Counted from the first letter of the stretch, positions 9,148-19,205 are shown. The stretch is 64,000 bases of DNA from Brevundimonas aveniformis DSM 17977 (GCF_000428765.1 NZ_AUAO01000003.1:310001-374000), one strand, 5' to 3'. Translations and numbers: made by a program. Notes: a model not told the origin generated them from the sequence alone.

Positions 9148-10286
9148 GCCTGAACGCCCGTATTCACGGTTCAATCGCTGACATCGGGCGAGCCGACTGG
9201 GATCGGCTGGCCGCGCCGACCGGCGATCCCTTCGTCAGCTTTGATTTCCTGGACGCCTGCGAGGCGTCGGGCTGTGCCCAGCCGTCGAACGGTTGGGCCG
9301 CCCGTCACATTTCCCTGGTCGAGGCGGACGCCGTGGTCGGCGTCATGCCGCTCTATCTCAAGGGGCATAGCCAGGGCGAATACGTCTTTGACCACAGTTG
9401 GGCTGACGCCTTTGAGCGCGCCGGGGGCCAGTATTATCCCAAGCTGCTTGGGGGTGTGCCCTTTACGCCGGTTACCGGGCCTCGACTGATTGCCGAAAAG
9501 TGGGAGCAGAAGCGGGCCCTGCTCGGAGCTGCCGTGTCGCTGGTACAGCGGGACGGCCTGTCTTCACTCCATATCAATTTTGCTGACGACGCGGACCAAG
9601 GCCTACTGGTCGAGGCGGGGCTTCTGGCGCGTCAGGATCGTCAATTTATCTGGGAGAACAAAGGTTACGACAGCTTTGATGCCTATCTAAGCCACCTATC
9701 TTCAAGCCACCGCAAGACCATCCGGCGAGAGCGACGCGAGGCGACGCAGGACCTGGAGATTCGCATCCTGCGCGGGGACGCTTTGACCGAGGCGGTCTGG
9801 GATGCGTTCTACGCCTTCTATCTCGACACCGGCTCGCGCAAGTGGGGTCGCCCCTATCTCAATCGCGAGTTCTTTTCGCGGATTGGTGAACGAATGTCAG
9901 ACCGGATCGCGCTGGTTCTTGCCTGTGATGCGGGACGACCGATCGCCGGGGCTTTGAATTTCATTGGGCGCGATGCCCTGTACGGACGACAGTGGGGCAC
10001 CATCAGTCCCCGCCCCTTCCTGCATTTTGAGCTCTGCTACTATCAAGCCATCGAGCTCGCGATCGACTTAGGCCTGCCACGGGTCGAGGCGGGCGCTCAG
10101 GGAGATCACAAGCTCGCGCGCGGGTATCTGCCCCGAACGGTTCACTCGGCCCACTACATCGCTCACCCCGGCCTACGCAGGGCCGTGGCCGACTATCTTG
10201 AGCACGAGGGCCGGGCTGTCGCCGAAGAGGCTGTCGTCATGATCGAAAACTTTTCACCGTTTCGCAGACGCGGTACGACGCCCTGA
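9144..10286 (+). CDS. FemAB-like/GNAT-fold protein (DUF482 family)
   Basis: A 380-residue protein with the look of the FemAB-like (DUF482) family, proteins with a doubled acetyltransferase fold often labelled peptidoglycan biosynthesis/recognition. Typical segments are GDPFVSFDFLDACEASGC near the N-terminus, YYPKLLGGVPFTPVTGPRL near residue 95, SSHRKTIRRERR, and RGYLPRTVHSAHYIAHPGLR near the end. The start is GTG at 9144, overlapping the RidA-family stop, so the pair is translationally coupled. The substrate is not established for the family. Confidence 0.8.
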   Translation: MSLNARIHGSIADIGRADWDRLAAPTGDPFVSFDFLDACEASGCAQPSNGWAARHISLVEADAVVGVMPLYLKGHSQGEYVFDHSWADAFERAGGQYYPKLLGGVPFTPVTGPRLIAEKWEQKRALLGAAVSLVQRDGLSSLHINFADDADQGLLVEAGLLARQDRQFIWENKGYDSFDAYLSHLSSSHRKTIRRERREATQDLEIRILRGDALTEAVWDAFYAFYLDTGSRKWGRPYLNREFFSRIGERMSDRIALVLACDAGRPIAGALNFIGRDALYGRQWGTISPRPFLHFELCYYQAIELAIDLGLPRVEAGAQGDHKLARGYLPRTVHSAHYIAHPGLRRAVADYLEHEGRAVAEEAVVMIENFSPFRRRGTTP

Positions 10287-10348
10287 CGGAACGCTTCGCC
10301 TTTCGGCGCGCTTTCCGTTGGTGACAACGCCCTTGGAAAGGAAAGACC

Positions 10349-10657
10349 ATGGACGCGAAGACTTCTGGGGCGATGACGAAGGCCCGCGGGACCGTTGAAC
10401 GGGTGGCCGGTGAATCGCTCGGTGACGTCGGTCTGGAGCTGCGAGGCCGGGTGGACGAGATCAGGGGCAAGGCCGTGGAAGGCTACGGCTGGGCGGTCGA
10501 TCAGGCCGAACGCCTGTCCCAGGACCTCCCGGACGAGTTCCGTGACGTGGCCGACAAGAGTGTCGATTTTGCGCGCCGCAAACCCTTGGTAACGACAGGC
10601 ATCATCGCCGGCGTCCTGGCCCTGTTGTTCGGGGCTGCGGCCAGCCGTCGTCGTTAG
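10349..10657 (+). CDS. CsbD-like stress protein with a C-terminal membrane anchor
   Basis: 102 residues. The first two thirds are hydrophilic and helical with the CsbD pattern (MTKARGTVERVAGESLGDVG and VDEIRGKAVEGYGWAVDQAE). The end is a membrane helix (PLVTTGIIAGVLALLFGAA) followed by SRRR. CsbD-type proteins are general-stress proteins without a known biochemical role; the membrane tail would place this one at the inner membrane. A GGAAAGGAAAG ribosome site precedes ATG 10349. It is convergent with pccA and overlaps its end by four bases. Confidence 0.8.
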   Translation: MDAKTSGAMTKARGTVERVAGESLGDVGLELRGRVDEIRGKAVEGYGWAVDQAERLSQDLPDEFRDVADKSVDFARRKPLVTTGIIAGVLALLFGAAASRRR

Positions 10658-12630
10658 GCGAACTCGATCAACACATCATCAGCGGCGACGCTGTCGCCGG
10701 CCTTGACCAGAACCGATTTCACCGTGGCATCACGCTCGGCACGAAGGATGTTCTGCATCTTCATGGCCTCGATGACGGCCACAGCCTGGCCGGCTTTGAT
10801 GTCCTGGCCGGGCTCTACATCGACGGACACCATGAGCCCCGGCATCGGCGACAGGATCAACTTGGCGGTGTCGGGGGCCTTCCGTTCGGGTAGGCCGGCG
10901 TAGAAGCCGGCGACTTGCGGGCTGAGAACCCGAACCCGCTTGCGGGCGGCGCGATGGCGGATGTCATAGCCGTCGGCGCGTCGTTTGATCTCCACGGTAA
11001 AAGGCCGGCCATCCAGCGTGGCGGTGAGCTGCGGGAGGCCCGGTCGCCAGTCGGCATCCGCCATCAACACGACGCGGCCGTCATCATAGCGAATACCGAG
11101 GCCCTCCCCGGTCAGATCCAGGTGAACATCGTGGGTCGTCCCGTCGATCAATACGGTCCAGTCGAAGCGGTCCGGCGCATCCGTTCGAGCGCGTTCGAAC
11201 GCATGCATCATGGCCGCAGACGCCACCATCACATCCAACTGGAACGGGTCAGGTTCAATGCCGTGGAAGCCGTCCGGAAACTCGTCCGCGATATAGCTGG
11301 TGGCCAACTCGCCTGACTGGAACCGAGTCTGATCCATCACCGCTGACAGGAAGGGCAAATTCTGGCCCACACCTTCGAGATGTGTCTCTTCCAGAGCGAC
11401 CGCCATGCCCGCGATCGCGGTCGCGCGATCCGGTCCCCAAACACAGAGCTTGGCGATCATAGGGTCATAGAACATCGAGATTTCGTCGCCCTCCCGGACG
11501 CCGGAATCATTTCGCACCACAGTGCCATCGGCGCGTTCGCCCTCATCCGGCTTGCGATAGCGGCTCAGCCGCCCGATGGACGGCAGGAAGCCGCGATAGG
11601 GGTCTTCCGCATAGATCCGGCTTTCGATGGCCCAACCATGGATCGACAAATCGTCCTGCTTGAAGGCCAGTGGCTCGCCGGCGGCCGATCGGATCATCTG
11701 CTCAATCAGATCGACACCCGTGATCAGCTCGGTGACCGGATGTTCCACCTGAATTCGGGTGTTCATTTCGAGGAAATAGAAGGACCTGTCCTGGCCGGCG
11801 ACAAACTCCACGGTCCCGGCCGAGTCATAGTTGACAGCCTTGGCCAGAGCGACGGCCTGCGCGCCCATGGCCATCCGAGTGGCCTCATCAAGTAGGGGGC
11901 TGGGGGCCTCCTCGATGACCTTCTGGTTTCGACGCTGAATCGAACACTCTCGCTCAAACAGGTGAACGACATGGCCGTGTTTGTCGCCCAGCACCTGGAT
12001 CTCGATGTGGCGCGGGCTGACAATGAATTTCTCGAGAAAAACACGGTCGTCGCCGAAAGCGTTGCGGGCCTCAGCCTTCACCGCCGCAAAGCCCTCCGCC
12101 ATGTCGGCGTCGGAATGGGCAACCCGGATACCTTTGCCGCCGCCACCCGCAGAGGCCTTGATCATGACCGGATAGCCGATCTCCGCCGCGATCCTGACGG
12201 CCTCCTCCGGCGTTTCGATCAGGCCCATGTGGCCCGGTACAGTGCTGACACCGGCGTCAGCGGCGAACTTTTTCGACGTAATCTTGTCGCCCATCGCCTC
12301 GATGGCTTCGGGGTTCGGACCGATGAAGGCGATGCCCTCGTCGCGTAGCCGACGCGCAAATTCGGCGTTTTCGGACAGGAAGCCAAAGCCGGGATGCACA
12401 GCCTCGGCACCCGTTTCTCGGACGGCCGCGATGATCTTGTCAGCCACAAGGTAGCTTTCAGCCGCAGGGGCCGGCCCGATGAAGACCGATTCGTTCGCTA
12501 TCTCGACCGCCAGGCTGTCGGCGTCGGCTTCGGAATAGACCTGAACGGTGGAAATCCCCATCCGACGACAGGTCTTGATAATCCTGACCGCGATTTCGCC
12601 GCGATTGGCGATTAAGATCTTGCTGAACAT
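10654..12630 (-). CDS. pccA: Propionyl-CoA carboxylase alpha (biotin) subunit
   Basis: Biotin carboxylase plus biotin carrier chain of an acyl-CoA carboxylase, most similar by eye to propionyl-CoA carboxylase alpha. 658 residues: biotin carboxylase domain from MFSKILIANRGEIAVRI, ATP-binding KASAGGGGKGIR near 165, FLEKFIVSPRHIEIQVLGD, EMNTRIQVEHPVTE near 290, then WAIESRIYAEDPYRGFLPS, a linker domain, and the C-terminal lipoyl/biotinyl domain with the biotin Lys in EAMKMQN. ATG 12630 is chosen because it begins the conserved domain. The beta subunit (pccB) is not in the window. It feeds propionyl-CoA into methylmalonyl-CoA. Confidence 0.92.
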   Translation of the reverse strand: MFSKILIANRGEIAVRIIKTCRRMGISTVQVYSEADADSLAVEIANESVFIGPAPAAESYLVADKIIAAVRETGAEAVHPGFGFLSENAEFARRLRDEGIAFIGPNPEAIEAMGDKITSKKFAADAGVSTVPGHMGLIETPEEAVRIAAEIGYPVMIKASAGGGGKGIRVAHSDADMAEGFAAVKAEARNAFGDDRVFLEKFIVSPRHIEIQVLGDKHGHVVHLFERECSIQRRNQKVIEEAPSPLLDEATRMAMGAQAVALAKAVNYDSAGTVEFVAGQDRSFYFLEMNTRIQVEHPVTELITGVDLIEQMIRSAAGEPLAFKQDDLSIHGWAIESRIYAEDPYRGFLPSIGRLSRYRKPDEGERADGTVVRNDSGVREGDEISMFYDPMIAKLCVWGPDRATAIAGMAVALEETHLEGVGQNLPFLSAVMDQTRFQSGELATSYIADEFPDGFHGIEPDPFQLDVMVASAAMMHAFERARTDAPDRFDWTVLIDGTTHDVHLDLTGEGLGIRYDDGRVVLMADADWRPGLPQLTATLDGRPFTVEIKRRADGYDIRHRAARKRVRVLSPQVAGFYAGLPERKAPDTAKLILSPMPGLMVSVDVEPGQDIKAGQAVAVIEAMKMQNILRAERDATVKSVLVKAGDSVAADDVLIEFA

Positions 12631-12758
12631 AAAAACCCTTCGCGCGTTCGGCGAAAGGGCACGCCTAGCCCGATGGAACGTGCTTGGCAAACAGGCGCTC
12701 AATGAGGTTTAACCCGGGCCATTGCCCAAGACGTTCGTCCCGAAAGGACCCTACGCCT

Positions 12759-14273
12759 ATGAAGACCCTTGCCCTTGCAGCCTCCGTGAGCCTCCTGGCT
12801 GTCACTGCAGCGAATGCTCAGGACTGGCGCGCCGCCGCTCAACAGGATGTCGAAGCCCTCCACCAGGAGATTCAGCAAAACCACCCGGCTCTCGTGACGG
12901 GCGGTGACGAAGCAGGCTTCGCCCAGCGACTCGCTTCAGGTTACGCTGAAGCGCGTGATCGCGCCGGGCGCGTACGCGATGCCGATGACTACGCCTTCAC
13001 CATGCGTGGCTTTGCCCGCAGCCTGGAGGACACCAACATTACCTTCGACCCAAACTGGCAGACCCCGCCCCTCTGGGATGGCCAGCTTTGGAGCCAGATG
13101 ACCACGGCCTGGCGCGATGGCCAGTATGTCGTGACCTGGGTTGATCCGTCCGCGCGCAACATGCCCAGCGTCGGAGCCACGCTGATTTCGTGCGGCGATC
13201 TGTCTGCTGAAGAGTTTGCACGCCAGCGGCTGGACCACTGGGAAGGCAATCTGGATCAGCCTGGCGACCGGGAACAGACCGCCCCCTATCTGTTCTGGGA
13301 CCGCGGCAACCCGTTCATCGGGGGCCTTCCCGGCAGTTGCCGCTTTGCCAACAATGGGCGCGGTCGCGGTCGGGACTACACTCTGATCGGCACCTTCGCT
13401 CCCGAGCCTTCGCGCCGGGCCGCTTGGGCCTCAGCCGTTTACACCCCGCAGGTGCCCCTGGGCGTTGAGTCCTTCAATGGCGGCACCTGGATCCATCTGC
13501 ATGACCTGACCCAAGGCAGTGCTTCTCAGGCCTTCCTGGCCCAGATCGACCAGCAGTTGGCGACCATCCAGGGCGGCAATGTGGTCATTGACCTGCGCGG
13601 CGCGCGTGCCGGTTCGGCAGCTCTGGGCTATTCCCTGGCGAACCGTCTGTGGGGCGTCGACTATCGTGTCTCGCAACAGCGGATCGAAGGTCAGATCGTC
13701 TATCGTGTCTCACCTGATAACCGGCAGTATTTCGTGGATACCCTGGGCCGTATGCAGGGCGATCCGGTCTTTGCGGCCAACTACCCCGGCGCCGTTCGTC
13801 AGATGCAGGATCTGATTGCCCAGTTTGATGCTGCCGCGGCGTCAGGCGCACAGACCTTCACCCAGCAGATCACCCCCCCCATCCCGGCTATCGAGGCTGC
13901 GGCTGTGGAAGGTGAAGAGGCAGCCGCGCCGGCTGAAGTCGCAACCCCAACCAGCGCCATGCGCGGCAATGTCGTCGTGCTGGTTGACGGCGGGTGCCGC
14001 AATGCCTGTCTGGATGTGGTCGACATGCTGGCCACCCTGCCAAATGTCAGGATCGCCGGGTCGCCGACGGGGGCCGACTCGATCCACTTCGAGCAAACCC
14101 GCGTCGCTCTTCCGTCCGGCCATGGCTATCTGAACTACGGCCACAAGACCTGGTTCGGACGTACCCGTGCATCCAATGTCGGCCATACGCCGGCGGGCGG
14201 GCTCGCCTATACGGGCAATCCGACGGACGAAGCTGCCGTGCGGGCGTGGGTTGGATCGCTCTTCGGCGGCTGA
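12759..14273 (+). CDS. Secreted S41-like (tail-specific protease fold) protein, catalytic residues doubtful
   Basis: 504 residues with signal peptide MKTLALAASVSLLAVTAANA. The fold resembles the S41/C-terminal processing peptidases: VVIDLRGARAGS near residue 275, VVVLVDGGCRNACLDVVDML near 405-425, then IAGSPTGADSIHFEQTRVAL. In S41 enzymes the segment after 'VD' carries the nucleophilic Ser; by my hand alignment that position is Asn in GGCRNACLD, and the Lys expected in the G-PT-GK segment is Asp. The protein may therefore be non-proteolytic, or use another residue. ATG 12759 has GAAAGGA upstream. Confidence 0.7.
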   Translation: MKTLALAASVSLLAVTAANAQDWRAAAQQDVEALHQEIQQNHPALVTGGDEAGFAQRLASGYAEARDRAGRVRDADDYAFTMRGFARSLEDTNITFDPNWQTPPLWDGQLWSQMTTAWRDGQYVVTWVDPSARNMPSVGATLISCGDLSAEEFARQRLDHWEGNLDQPGDREQTAPYLFWDRGNPFIGGLPGSCRFANNGRGRGRDYTLIGTFAPEPSRRAAWASAVYTPQVPLGVESFNGGTWIHLHDLTQGSASQAFLAQIDQQLATIQGGNVVIDLRGARAGSAALGYSLANRLWGVDYRVSQQRIEGQIVYRVSPDNRQYFVDTLGRMQGDPVFAANYPGAVRQMQDLIAQFDAAAASGAQTFTQQITPPIPAIEAAAVEGEEAAAPAEVATPTSAMRGNVVVLVDGGCRNACLDVVDMLATLPNVRIAGSPTGADSIHFEQTRVALPSGHGYLNYGHKTWFGRTRASNVGHTPAGGLAYTGNPTDEAAVRAWVGSLFGG

Positions 14274-14314
14274 TTCACACAGACTTGAACCTTGAAGGGG
14301 CGCTCGCCATTTTC

Positions 14315-14806
14315 ATGGCCATGAGCGCCCCTTCTCAATTCGACCTGACCCCACCGACAGACGCTGAACGTCAGAGGCTCGAAAGCGGCCTTGACGATGA
14401 GGAGCGACGCGTCCTCCTCAATCACGGGACCGAAGCGCCCTTCTGTGGGGGGCTGTTGGCCGAGAAGCGACCGGGCCTCTACGCCTGCCGTCTGTGCGGC
14501 CTGCCGCTGTTCCGGGCCCAGGCCAAGTTCGAAAGCGGGACGGGTTGGCCCTCTTTCACCGCACCCTATCGACCCGAGAATGTGCTCGGCGTGCGCGATA
14601 GCTCCTACGGTATGGTTCGGGTGGAAACGCGCTGCGCGCGCTGTGACAGTCACCAAGGCCACGTTTTTCCCGACGGTCCGCCGCCCTCAGGTACCCGCTA
14701 TTGCATAAACTCGGTGTCGTTGGCCTTTGTGGGTGACGACGAGCCCCTCCCCGATCCCCTGGGCCGTGGGGACGAGATCGTTCGACGCTCAACGGACCAG
14801 GCCTAG
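14315..14806 (+). CDS. msrB: Peptide-methionine (R)-S-oxide reductase MsrB
   Basis: Reduces the R form of methionine sulfoxide in proteins. 163 residues from ATG 14315, or 161 from ATG 14321; neither has a strong ribosome site. Family marks: ACRLCGLPLF and CARCDSHQGHVFPDG with the four zinc cysteines (two CxxC), SGTGWPSF, and the catalytic Cys in RYCINSVSLAF. The reading frame continues open upstream into the preceding gene, but conserved sequence begins only here. No signal peptide is seen, so a cytosolic enzyme. Confidence 0.93.
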   Translation: MAMSAPSQFDLTPPTDAERQRLESGLDDEERRVLLNHGTEAPFCGGLLAEKRPGLYACRLCGLPLFRAQAKFESGTGWPSFTAPYRPENVLGVRDSSYGMVRVETRCARCDSHQGHVFPDGPPPSGTRYCINSVSLAFVGDDEPLPDPLGRGDEIVRRSTDQA

Positions 14807-14824
14807 GCATCGGGCAAAAAAGAA

Positions 14825-14850
14825 CGCCCCGGAGAGTGATCTCCGGGGCG
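14825..14850 (-). terminator. Rho-independent terminator of hppA (also acts after msrB)
   Basis: A perfect 10-base-pair stem (CGCCCCGGAG / CTCCGGGGCG) with loop AGTGAT. Reading the minus strand, the stem is followed by TTCTTTTTT, a proper U-tract for hppA. In the plus direction only CTTTC follows, so termination after msrB would be weaker. Confidence 0.88.
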
Positions 14851-14875
14851 CTTTCACATCAGGCTGGCTGAGTGA

Positions 14876-17032
14876 TCAGCCGGCGGACCAGGCCGCCAGG
14901 ACCGCCAACAGCAGTAGAGCCACGATGTTGGTGATCTTGATCATCGGGTTCACAGCGGGGCCCGCTGTGTCCTTGTAGGGATCGCCGACGGTGTCGCCGG
15001 TCACGGCCGCCTTGTGGGCATCAGAGCCCTTGCCGTGGGTGACACCATTCTTGTCGGTGAAGCCTTCTTCGATGATCTTCTTGGCGTTGTCCCATGCCCC
15101 GCCGCCAGACGTCATGGAGACGGCGACGAACAGGCCGGTGACGATGACGCCCATGAGCATCGCGCCCAGGGCGGCAAAGGCGTCCGCCTTGGTCGTCTGC
15201 GGCAACCACAGAACCACGAAGAACAGCACGACCGGGGCCAGCACCGGCAGCAGAGACGGCACGATCATCTCGCGGATCGCCGAGCGCGTCAGGATGTCGA
15301 CCGCGCGGCCATACTCGGGTTTGACCTCGCCGGTCATGATGCCAGGGTTTTCACGGAACTGACGACGAACCTCGGCCACGACCGATTCCGCCGCCTTGCC
15401 CACCGCCGTCATCGACATGCCGCCGAACAGGAACGGCAGCGCGCCCCCAAACAGCAGGCCGACCACAACATAGGGGTTGGACAGATCGAAGGCGACCTCG
15501 CCCAGCCCAAAGAAGAACGAGCCCACCTCTGCGGTCTCGGTGAAGTGCTTGAGGTCGGCATTGAAGGCCGCGAACAGGACCAGGGCACCCAGACCCGCCG
15601 AACCAATCGCATAACCCTTGGTAACGGCCTTGGTGGTGTTGCCGACCGCGTCCAGAGCATCGGTCGAGACGCGGACTTCCGGCGGAAGACCCGCCATCTC
15701 GGCAATGCCGCCGGCGTTGTCAGTCACCGGGCCGAAGGCGTCCAGGGCCACAATCATACCCGCCACGCCCAGCATGGTCGTGGTGGCGATGGCGATGCCG
15801 AACAGACCCGCCAGCTGGAACGAGGCGATGATGCCGACGATGATGATCAGGGCCGGAAGCGCGGTCGATTCCAACGACACGGCCAGACCCTGAATGACGT
15901 TCGTGCCATGACCGGACACCGAGGCATTGGCCACCGACTTGACCGGACGGAAGCCCGTACCGGTGTAGTATTCGGTCACCATGACGATGGCGGCAGTGAC
16001 GCCCAGGCCGACGACGCCACACCAGAACAGGCTCATCGGGGCGATCGTCAGGCCGTCTGCGGTCTGGACAGGTCCACCGACGACCTGGTTGATGATCCAG
16101 TAAACCGCCAGGGCCGACAGAAGGCCCGTGGCGATCAGCCCCTTGTAGAGGGCACCCATGATGTTCTGGCTCTTGCCCATACGGACAAAAAAGGTGCCGA
16201 TGATCGAGGTGATCACGCACACGCCGCAGATGGCCAGCGGCAGCAGCATCATCGCGTCCACGAACGGCGTATCACGGAAGAAGATGGCGGCCAGAACCAT
16301 GGTCGCCACGGTCGTCACGGCATAGGTTTCGAACAGGTCAGCGGCCATACCGGCGCAGTCACCGACGTTGTCACCGACGTTGTCAGCGATGGTGGCGGCG
16401 TTGCGGGGATCATCCTCAGGGATGTTGGCCTCCACCTTGCCGACCATGTCGCCGCCGACGTCAGCACCCTTGGTGAAGATGCCGCCGCCCAGACGCGCAA
16501 AGATCGAGATCAGCGACGCCCCGAAGCCCAGAGCCACCAGACCATCAACGACTTCGCGGCTGGTGTTTTCAAGACCGAGGCCCTGCGTCAGCAGCCAGTA
16601 GTAGCCGGCCACACCGACCAGCGCACCGCCGGCCACGAACAGGCCCGTCACCGCGCCCGAACGGAAGGCGATCGACAGGCCCTTGGCCAGGCTCTCGGAC
16701 GCCGCTTGCGCCGTACGCACATTGGCGCGCACCGAAATCAGCATCCCGGCATAGCCGGCCAGGCCCGACAGGACCGCGCCCACCAGGAAGCCGATGGCGG
16801 CCCACTGGCCGATCAGCAGCCAGGCGGCGATCAGGATGACCACGCCAACCATGGCGATGGTGGTGTATTGGCGACGGAGATAGGCCGAGGCCCCCTCCTG
16901 AATGGCGGCGGCGATCTCTTGCATTCGCGCGTTGCCGGCGTTGGCCTTCATCAGGGCAGCGGTCTGAAGCGCCCCGTAAAGCACCCCCACCGCGCCGGCC
17001 AGAATGACCAGCGGCAGGATGTAGTCTTGCAT
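14876..17032 (-). CDS. hppA: Membrane-bound proton-pumping pyrophosphatase (K+-independent type)
   Basis: Couples pyrophosphate hydrolysis to ion pumping across the inner membrane. 718 residues with about 16 membrane segments and the catalytic motifs [14 protein letters not shown] and [19 protein letters not shown] near 190-250, and [20 protein letters not shown] near the C-terminus. The signature region reads [18 protein letters not shown]: Lys at the position that is Ala in K+-dependent enzymes marks the K+-independent H+ pump class. It is monocistronic, with a strong terminator downstream and a 190-base upstream gap. Confidence 0.95.
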   Translation of the reverse strand: MQDYILPLVILAGAVGVLYGALQTAALMKANAGNARMQEIAAAIQEGASAYLRRQYTTIAMVGVVILIAAWLLIGQWAAIGFLVGAVLSGLAGYAGMLISVRANVRTAQAASESLAKGLSIAFRSGAVTGLFVAGGALVGVAGYYWLLTQGLGLENTSREVVDGLVALGFGASLISIFARLGGGIFTKGADVGGDMVGKVEANIPEDDPRNAATIADNVGDNVGDCAGMAADLFETYAVTTVATMVLAAIFFRDTPFVDAMMLLPLAICGVCVITSIIGTFFVRMGKSQNIMGALYKGLIATGLLSALAVYWIINQVVGGPVQTADGLTIAPMSLFWCGVVGLGVTAAIVMVTEYYTGTGFRPVKSVANASVSGHGTNVIQGLAVSLESTALPALIIIVGIIASFQLAGLFGIAIATTTMLGVAGMIVALDAFGPVTDNAGGIAEMAGLPPEVRVSTDALDAVGNTTKAVTKGYAIGSAGLGALVLFAAFNADLKHFTETAEVGSFFFGLGEVAFDLSNPYVVVGLLFGGALPFLFGGMSMTAVGKAAESVVAEVRRQFRENPGIMTGEVKPEYGRAVDILTRSAIREMIVPSLLPVLAPVVLFFVVLWLPQTTKADAFAALGAMLMGVIVTGLFVAVSMTSGGGAWDNAKKIIEEGFTDKNGVTHGKGSDAHKAAVTGDTVGDPYKDTAGPAVNPMIKITNIVALLLLAVLAAWSAG

Positions 17033-17223
17033 GGCTGTCTAAGTCCTCGTCGTTCTCAAAAGCGCGACGGACCCTTGGCGCGGCGCATTCGTCCGCCTTC
17101 CGGTCCCCCCGTGCGCAACGGACGCCTGATCGCGCCCCCGCGGGAAATCGGCGGGACCGTGCCAAAATCCTGCCCAAATCGCAACGGGGCGACCGATGGA
17201 ATCTCGAACGAATTAACGATGTG

Positions 17224-17637
17224 TCAGGCGACCAAGCGTTGCGGCTGCTGCTCAGTGACTTCAACCCGGGTGATGACGCCGCGTCCACACACGCGAATGG
17301 CTGTCGCCATGACGTGGCCGGCCATGGCCGCAGCATTGAGCCGGTTCATCTCTCCGGCCACCGTAAAGGGGCGCCGATGGGCCATTCTCACGAGGGAATC
17401 GCGAATGTGCGGGTCCTTCTCGCGAAGGGACATCGGCTCAGTTCCGGCAGCGACATGCAGTTTGAGCCGCACATAGATGTAGTTGCGGATGCGGTCATCG
17501 ACGACGACCGGCAGCCCTACAACGGTAAGATCATAGGAGCCCGGGCCGCTCGATTCCGCCTCTTCAGCAGCCTTGGCTGGGGCGGCGGAAGCTGTGGCGG
17601 CGACAAGGCCCACAGTCAGGAAAGCGCGTCTGTCCAT
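17224..17637 (-). CDS. Tat-signal protein of unknown function, weakly FliL-like
   Basis: 137 residues from ATG 17637. The N-terminus MDRRAFLTVGLVAATASAAPA looks like a twin-arginine signal with Ala cleavage site, so the mature part should be periplasmic. The rest (YDLTVVGLPVVVDDRIRNYI, then DPHIRDSLVRMAHRRPFTV) has the rhythm of a FliL-type domain, but this is a weak visual likeness and no flagellar genes are near. It follows thiL by 35 bases as the last gene of the rib-nusB-thiL operon. An upstream in-frame extension to 17688 would overlap thiL and lacks a signal peptide. Confidence 0.65.
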   Translation of the reverse strand: MDRRAFLTVGLVAATASAAPAKAAEEAESSGPGSYDLTVVGLPVVVDDRIRNYIYVRLKLHVAAGTEPMSLREKDPHIRDSLVRMAHRRPFTVAGEMNRLNAAAMAGHVMATAIRVCGRGVITRVEVTEQQPQRLVA

Positions 17638-17672
17638 CTCCGGATGTTGCCACGGCGACGATGAAGACCGCG

Positions 17673-18662
17673 TTAGCGATGCCGCCAACCCGGCATGTCG
17701 ATCTCCAGACGCCGCAAGCCGAGGCTTGTGGTGACACCCTCACCTTCCATCATCTGTCCAATGACGGTGACCGGACACCCCAGGGCGTTGGCCGCGATAC
17801 GGACGGCCTCGACACGTTCCGGCGCGAGCGTAAAGGCAATCTCGTAGTCGTCGCCAGAGGTCGCTAGCCGCACAAGAGCGTCTGACCGGTTGTCCTGAGC
17901 GGTCACCCAGCGGTGGGCTGCCGTCGAAATGGGCATCAGGCCAAGGTCGATCTCTGCGGCAAGGCCGGAGGCCTGGGCGATATGGCCAACGTCCGCAACC
18001 AGGCCGTCAGAAATATCGGCGCTTGCCGTTGCCTCAGCCGCAATCAAGTCAGCCAACTCGCAACGTGGCTGTGGCAGGCGATAGCGATCCGCGAGCCACT
18101 CGGCATCGCCGGGTTCGAACGATGGCGGGTTCAACCCTGTCGCCATCAATCCAAGTCCGCCGTCGCCGATCGTGCCGGTTACCAACAGGGCATCCCCGAC
18201 CTGTGCCGTCGAACGGCGGGGTGTTCGGCCGGGCAAGCCCCATCCAATCAGGGTCGCGCCAAGTGTGAGCGGGCCAGGCGTCGAGACTGTATCGCCCCCC
18301 AGAAGGGCGAGGCCGTAGGTCGTCTGGTCCTGGGCCAGACCGCGGCCAAACGCTGCTCGCCATGCCCAGTCGCAGCTCTTGGGCCAGGCACAGCTCATCA
18401 GATAGCCGAACGGTTGAGCCCCCTTGGCGGCGAGATCAGACAGATTCACCCGCAGCAGCTTGCGCGCGATAAGTTCAGGCGGATCGTCCGGCCGGAAATG
18501 AACGCCGGCAACCAAGGTGTCATGGGTCAGCACCAGCGTCCTGCCGGGCGGCGGCTCCAGAACAGCTACATCATCCAATAGGCCTCGTGCGGCCGGGTGC
18601 CCCGCAAGCGGCATCAACAGCCGTCGAATCGTATCGAACTCGTCGGGACGATCCGTCCCCAC
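17673..18662 (-). CDS. thiL: Thiamine-monophosphate kinase
   Basis: Phosphorylates thiamine phosphate to thiamine diphosphate. 329 residues with the PurM/ThiL fold marks: N-terminal DEFDTIRRLLMPL, DDVAVLEPPPGRTLVLTHDT near 25-45, GVHFRPDDPPELIARKLLRV, NLSDLAAKGAQP, the GGDTVSTPGPL loop, and ATASADISDGLVADVGHIA near 210. Starts with GTG at 18662, three bases after nusB. The nusB-thiL pairing is common in proteobacteria. Confidence 0.95.
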   Translation of the reverse strand: MGTDRPDEFDTIRRLLMPLAGHPAARGLLDDVAVLEPPPGRTLVLTHDTLVAGVHFRPDDPPELIARKLLRVNLSDLAAKGAQPFGYLMSCAWPKSCDWAWRAAFGRGLAQDQTTYGLALLGGDTVSTPGPLTLGATLIGWGLPGRTPRRSTAQVGDALLVTGTIGDGGLGLMATGLNPPSFEPGDAEWLADRYRLPQPRCELADLIAAEATASADISDGLVADVGHIAQASGLAAEIDLGLMPISTAAHRWVTAQDNRSDALVRLATSGDDYEIAFTLAPERVEAVRIAANALGCPVTVIGQMMEGEGVTTSLGLRRLEIDMPGWRHR

Positions 18663-18665
18663 GGC

Positions 18666-19205
18666 CTAGCCCCGCACGTCCCGAGCGACACCATCCAAGG
18701 CTGCATTGACGAAGCCGGCATCACGGTCATCAAAGAACGCCTTGGCCAGTTCGACATATTCGTCCAGCACGACCTCACGAGGGGTGTCAGGCCGAGAGAT
18801 CAGTTCCCAGGTGCCAGACCTCAAAAGCGCCCGCAGGGTGGAATCCAGCCGGGTCAGTTTCCATCCCTCGGCCAGTCGGCGGATCACGGCCTCATCGACC
18901 CGAGCCTGATCCGAAACAACGCCACGAACGATCTCGGCAAAATAGGCCTCGTCGGCCTCAGCCATCAATTCGTCTCCGAGACGATCATCAAAGCGATGGT
19001 CCGAAAACTCACGGATCACGGTCTCAACCCCGGCCCCGGCCAACTCCATCTGATAGAGCGCCTGAACCGCTGCCAACCGGGCGACGGTGCGGGCCCGCCG
19101 CTCGCGGGCTGACAGGGGCGTTTCGGTGATCGGACGCTCGGCCTCGGCGGCCGCGAGTTGCTCCATCACCGCCTTCATCGCGCGCGGATCGGTGGGGTCG
19201 GTCAT
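18666..19205 (-). CDS. nusB: Transcription antitermination factor NusB
   Basis: RNA-binding factor that with NusE (S10) binds boxA of rRNA operons. 179 residues, somewhat longer than the E. coli protein because of an N-terminal extension (about 35 residues) before [21 protein letters not shown], the start of the conserved helical domain. The C-terminal part reads [14 protein letters not shown] and [20 protein letters not shown], both typical. It overlaps ribH by four bases and precedes thiL. Confidence 0.94.
   Translation of the reverse strand: MTDPTDPRAMKAVMEQLAAAEAERPITETPLSARERRARTVARLAAVQALYQMELAGAGVETVIREFSDHRFDDRLGDELMAEADEAYFAEIVRGVVSDQARVDEAVIRRLAEGWKLTRLDSTLRALLRSGTWELISRPDTPREVVLDEYVELAKAFFDDRDAGFVNAALDGVARDVRG

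Noticed and set aside
10289..10318. Inverted repeat ACGGAA...TTCCGT between the FemAB-like and CsbD genes
   Set aside because: Six pairs with an internal loop and no U-tract on plus; too weak to call a terminator.
15014..17476. 820-residue plus-strand open frame opposite hppA
   Set aside because: It is the antisense shadow of a GC-rich gene: low-complexity His/Arg/Asp/Gln composition, and hppA has all family motifs.
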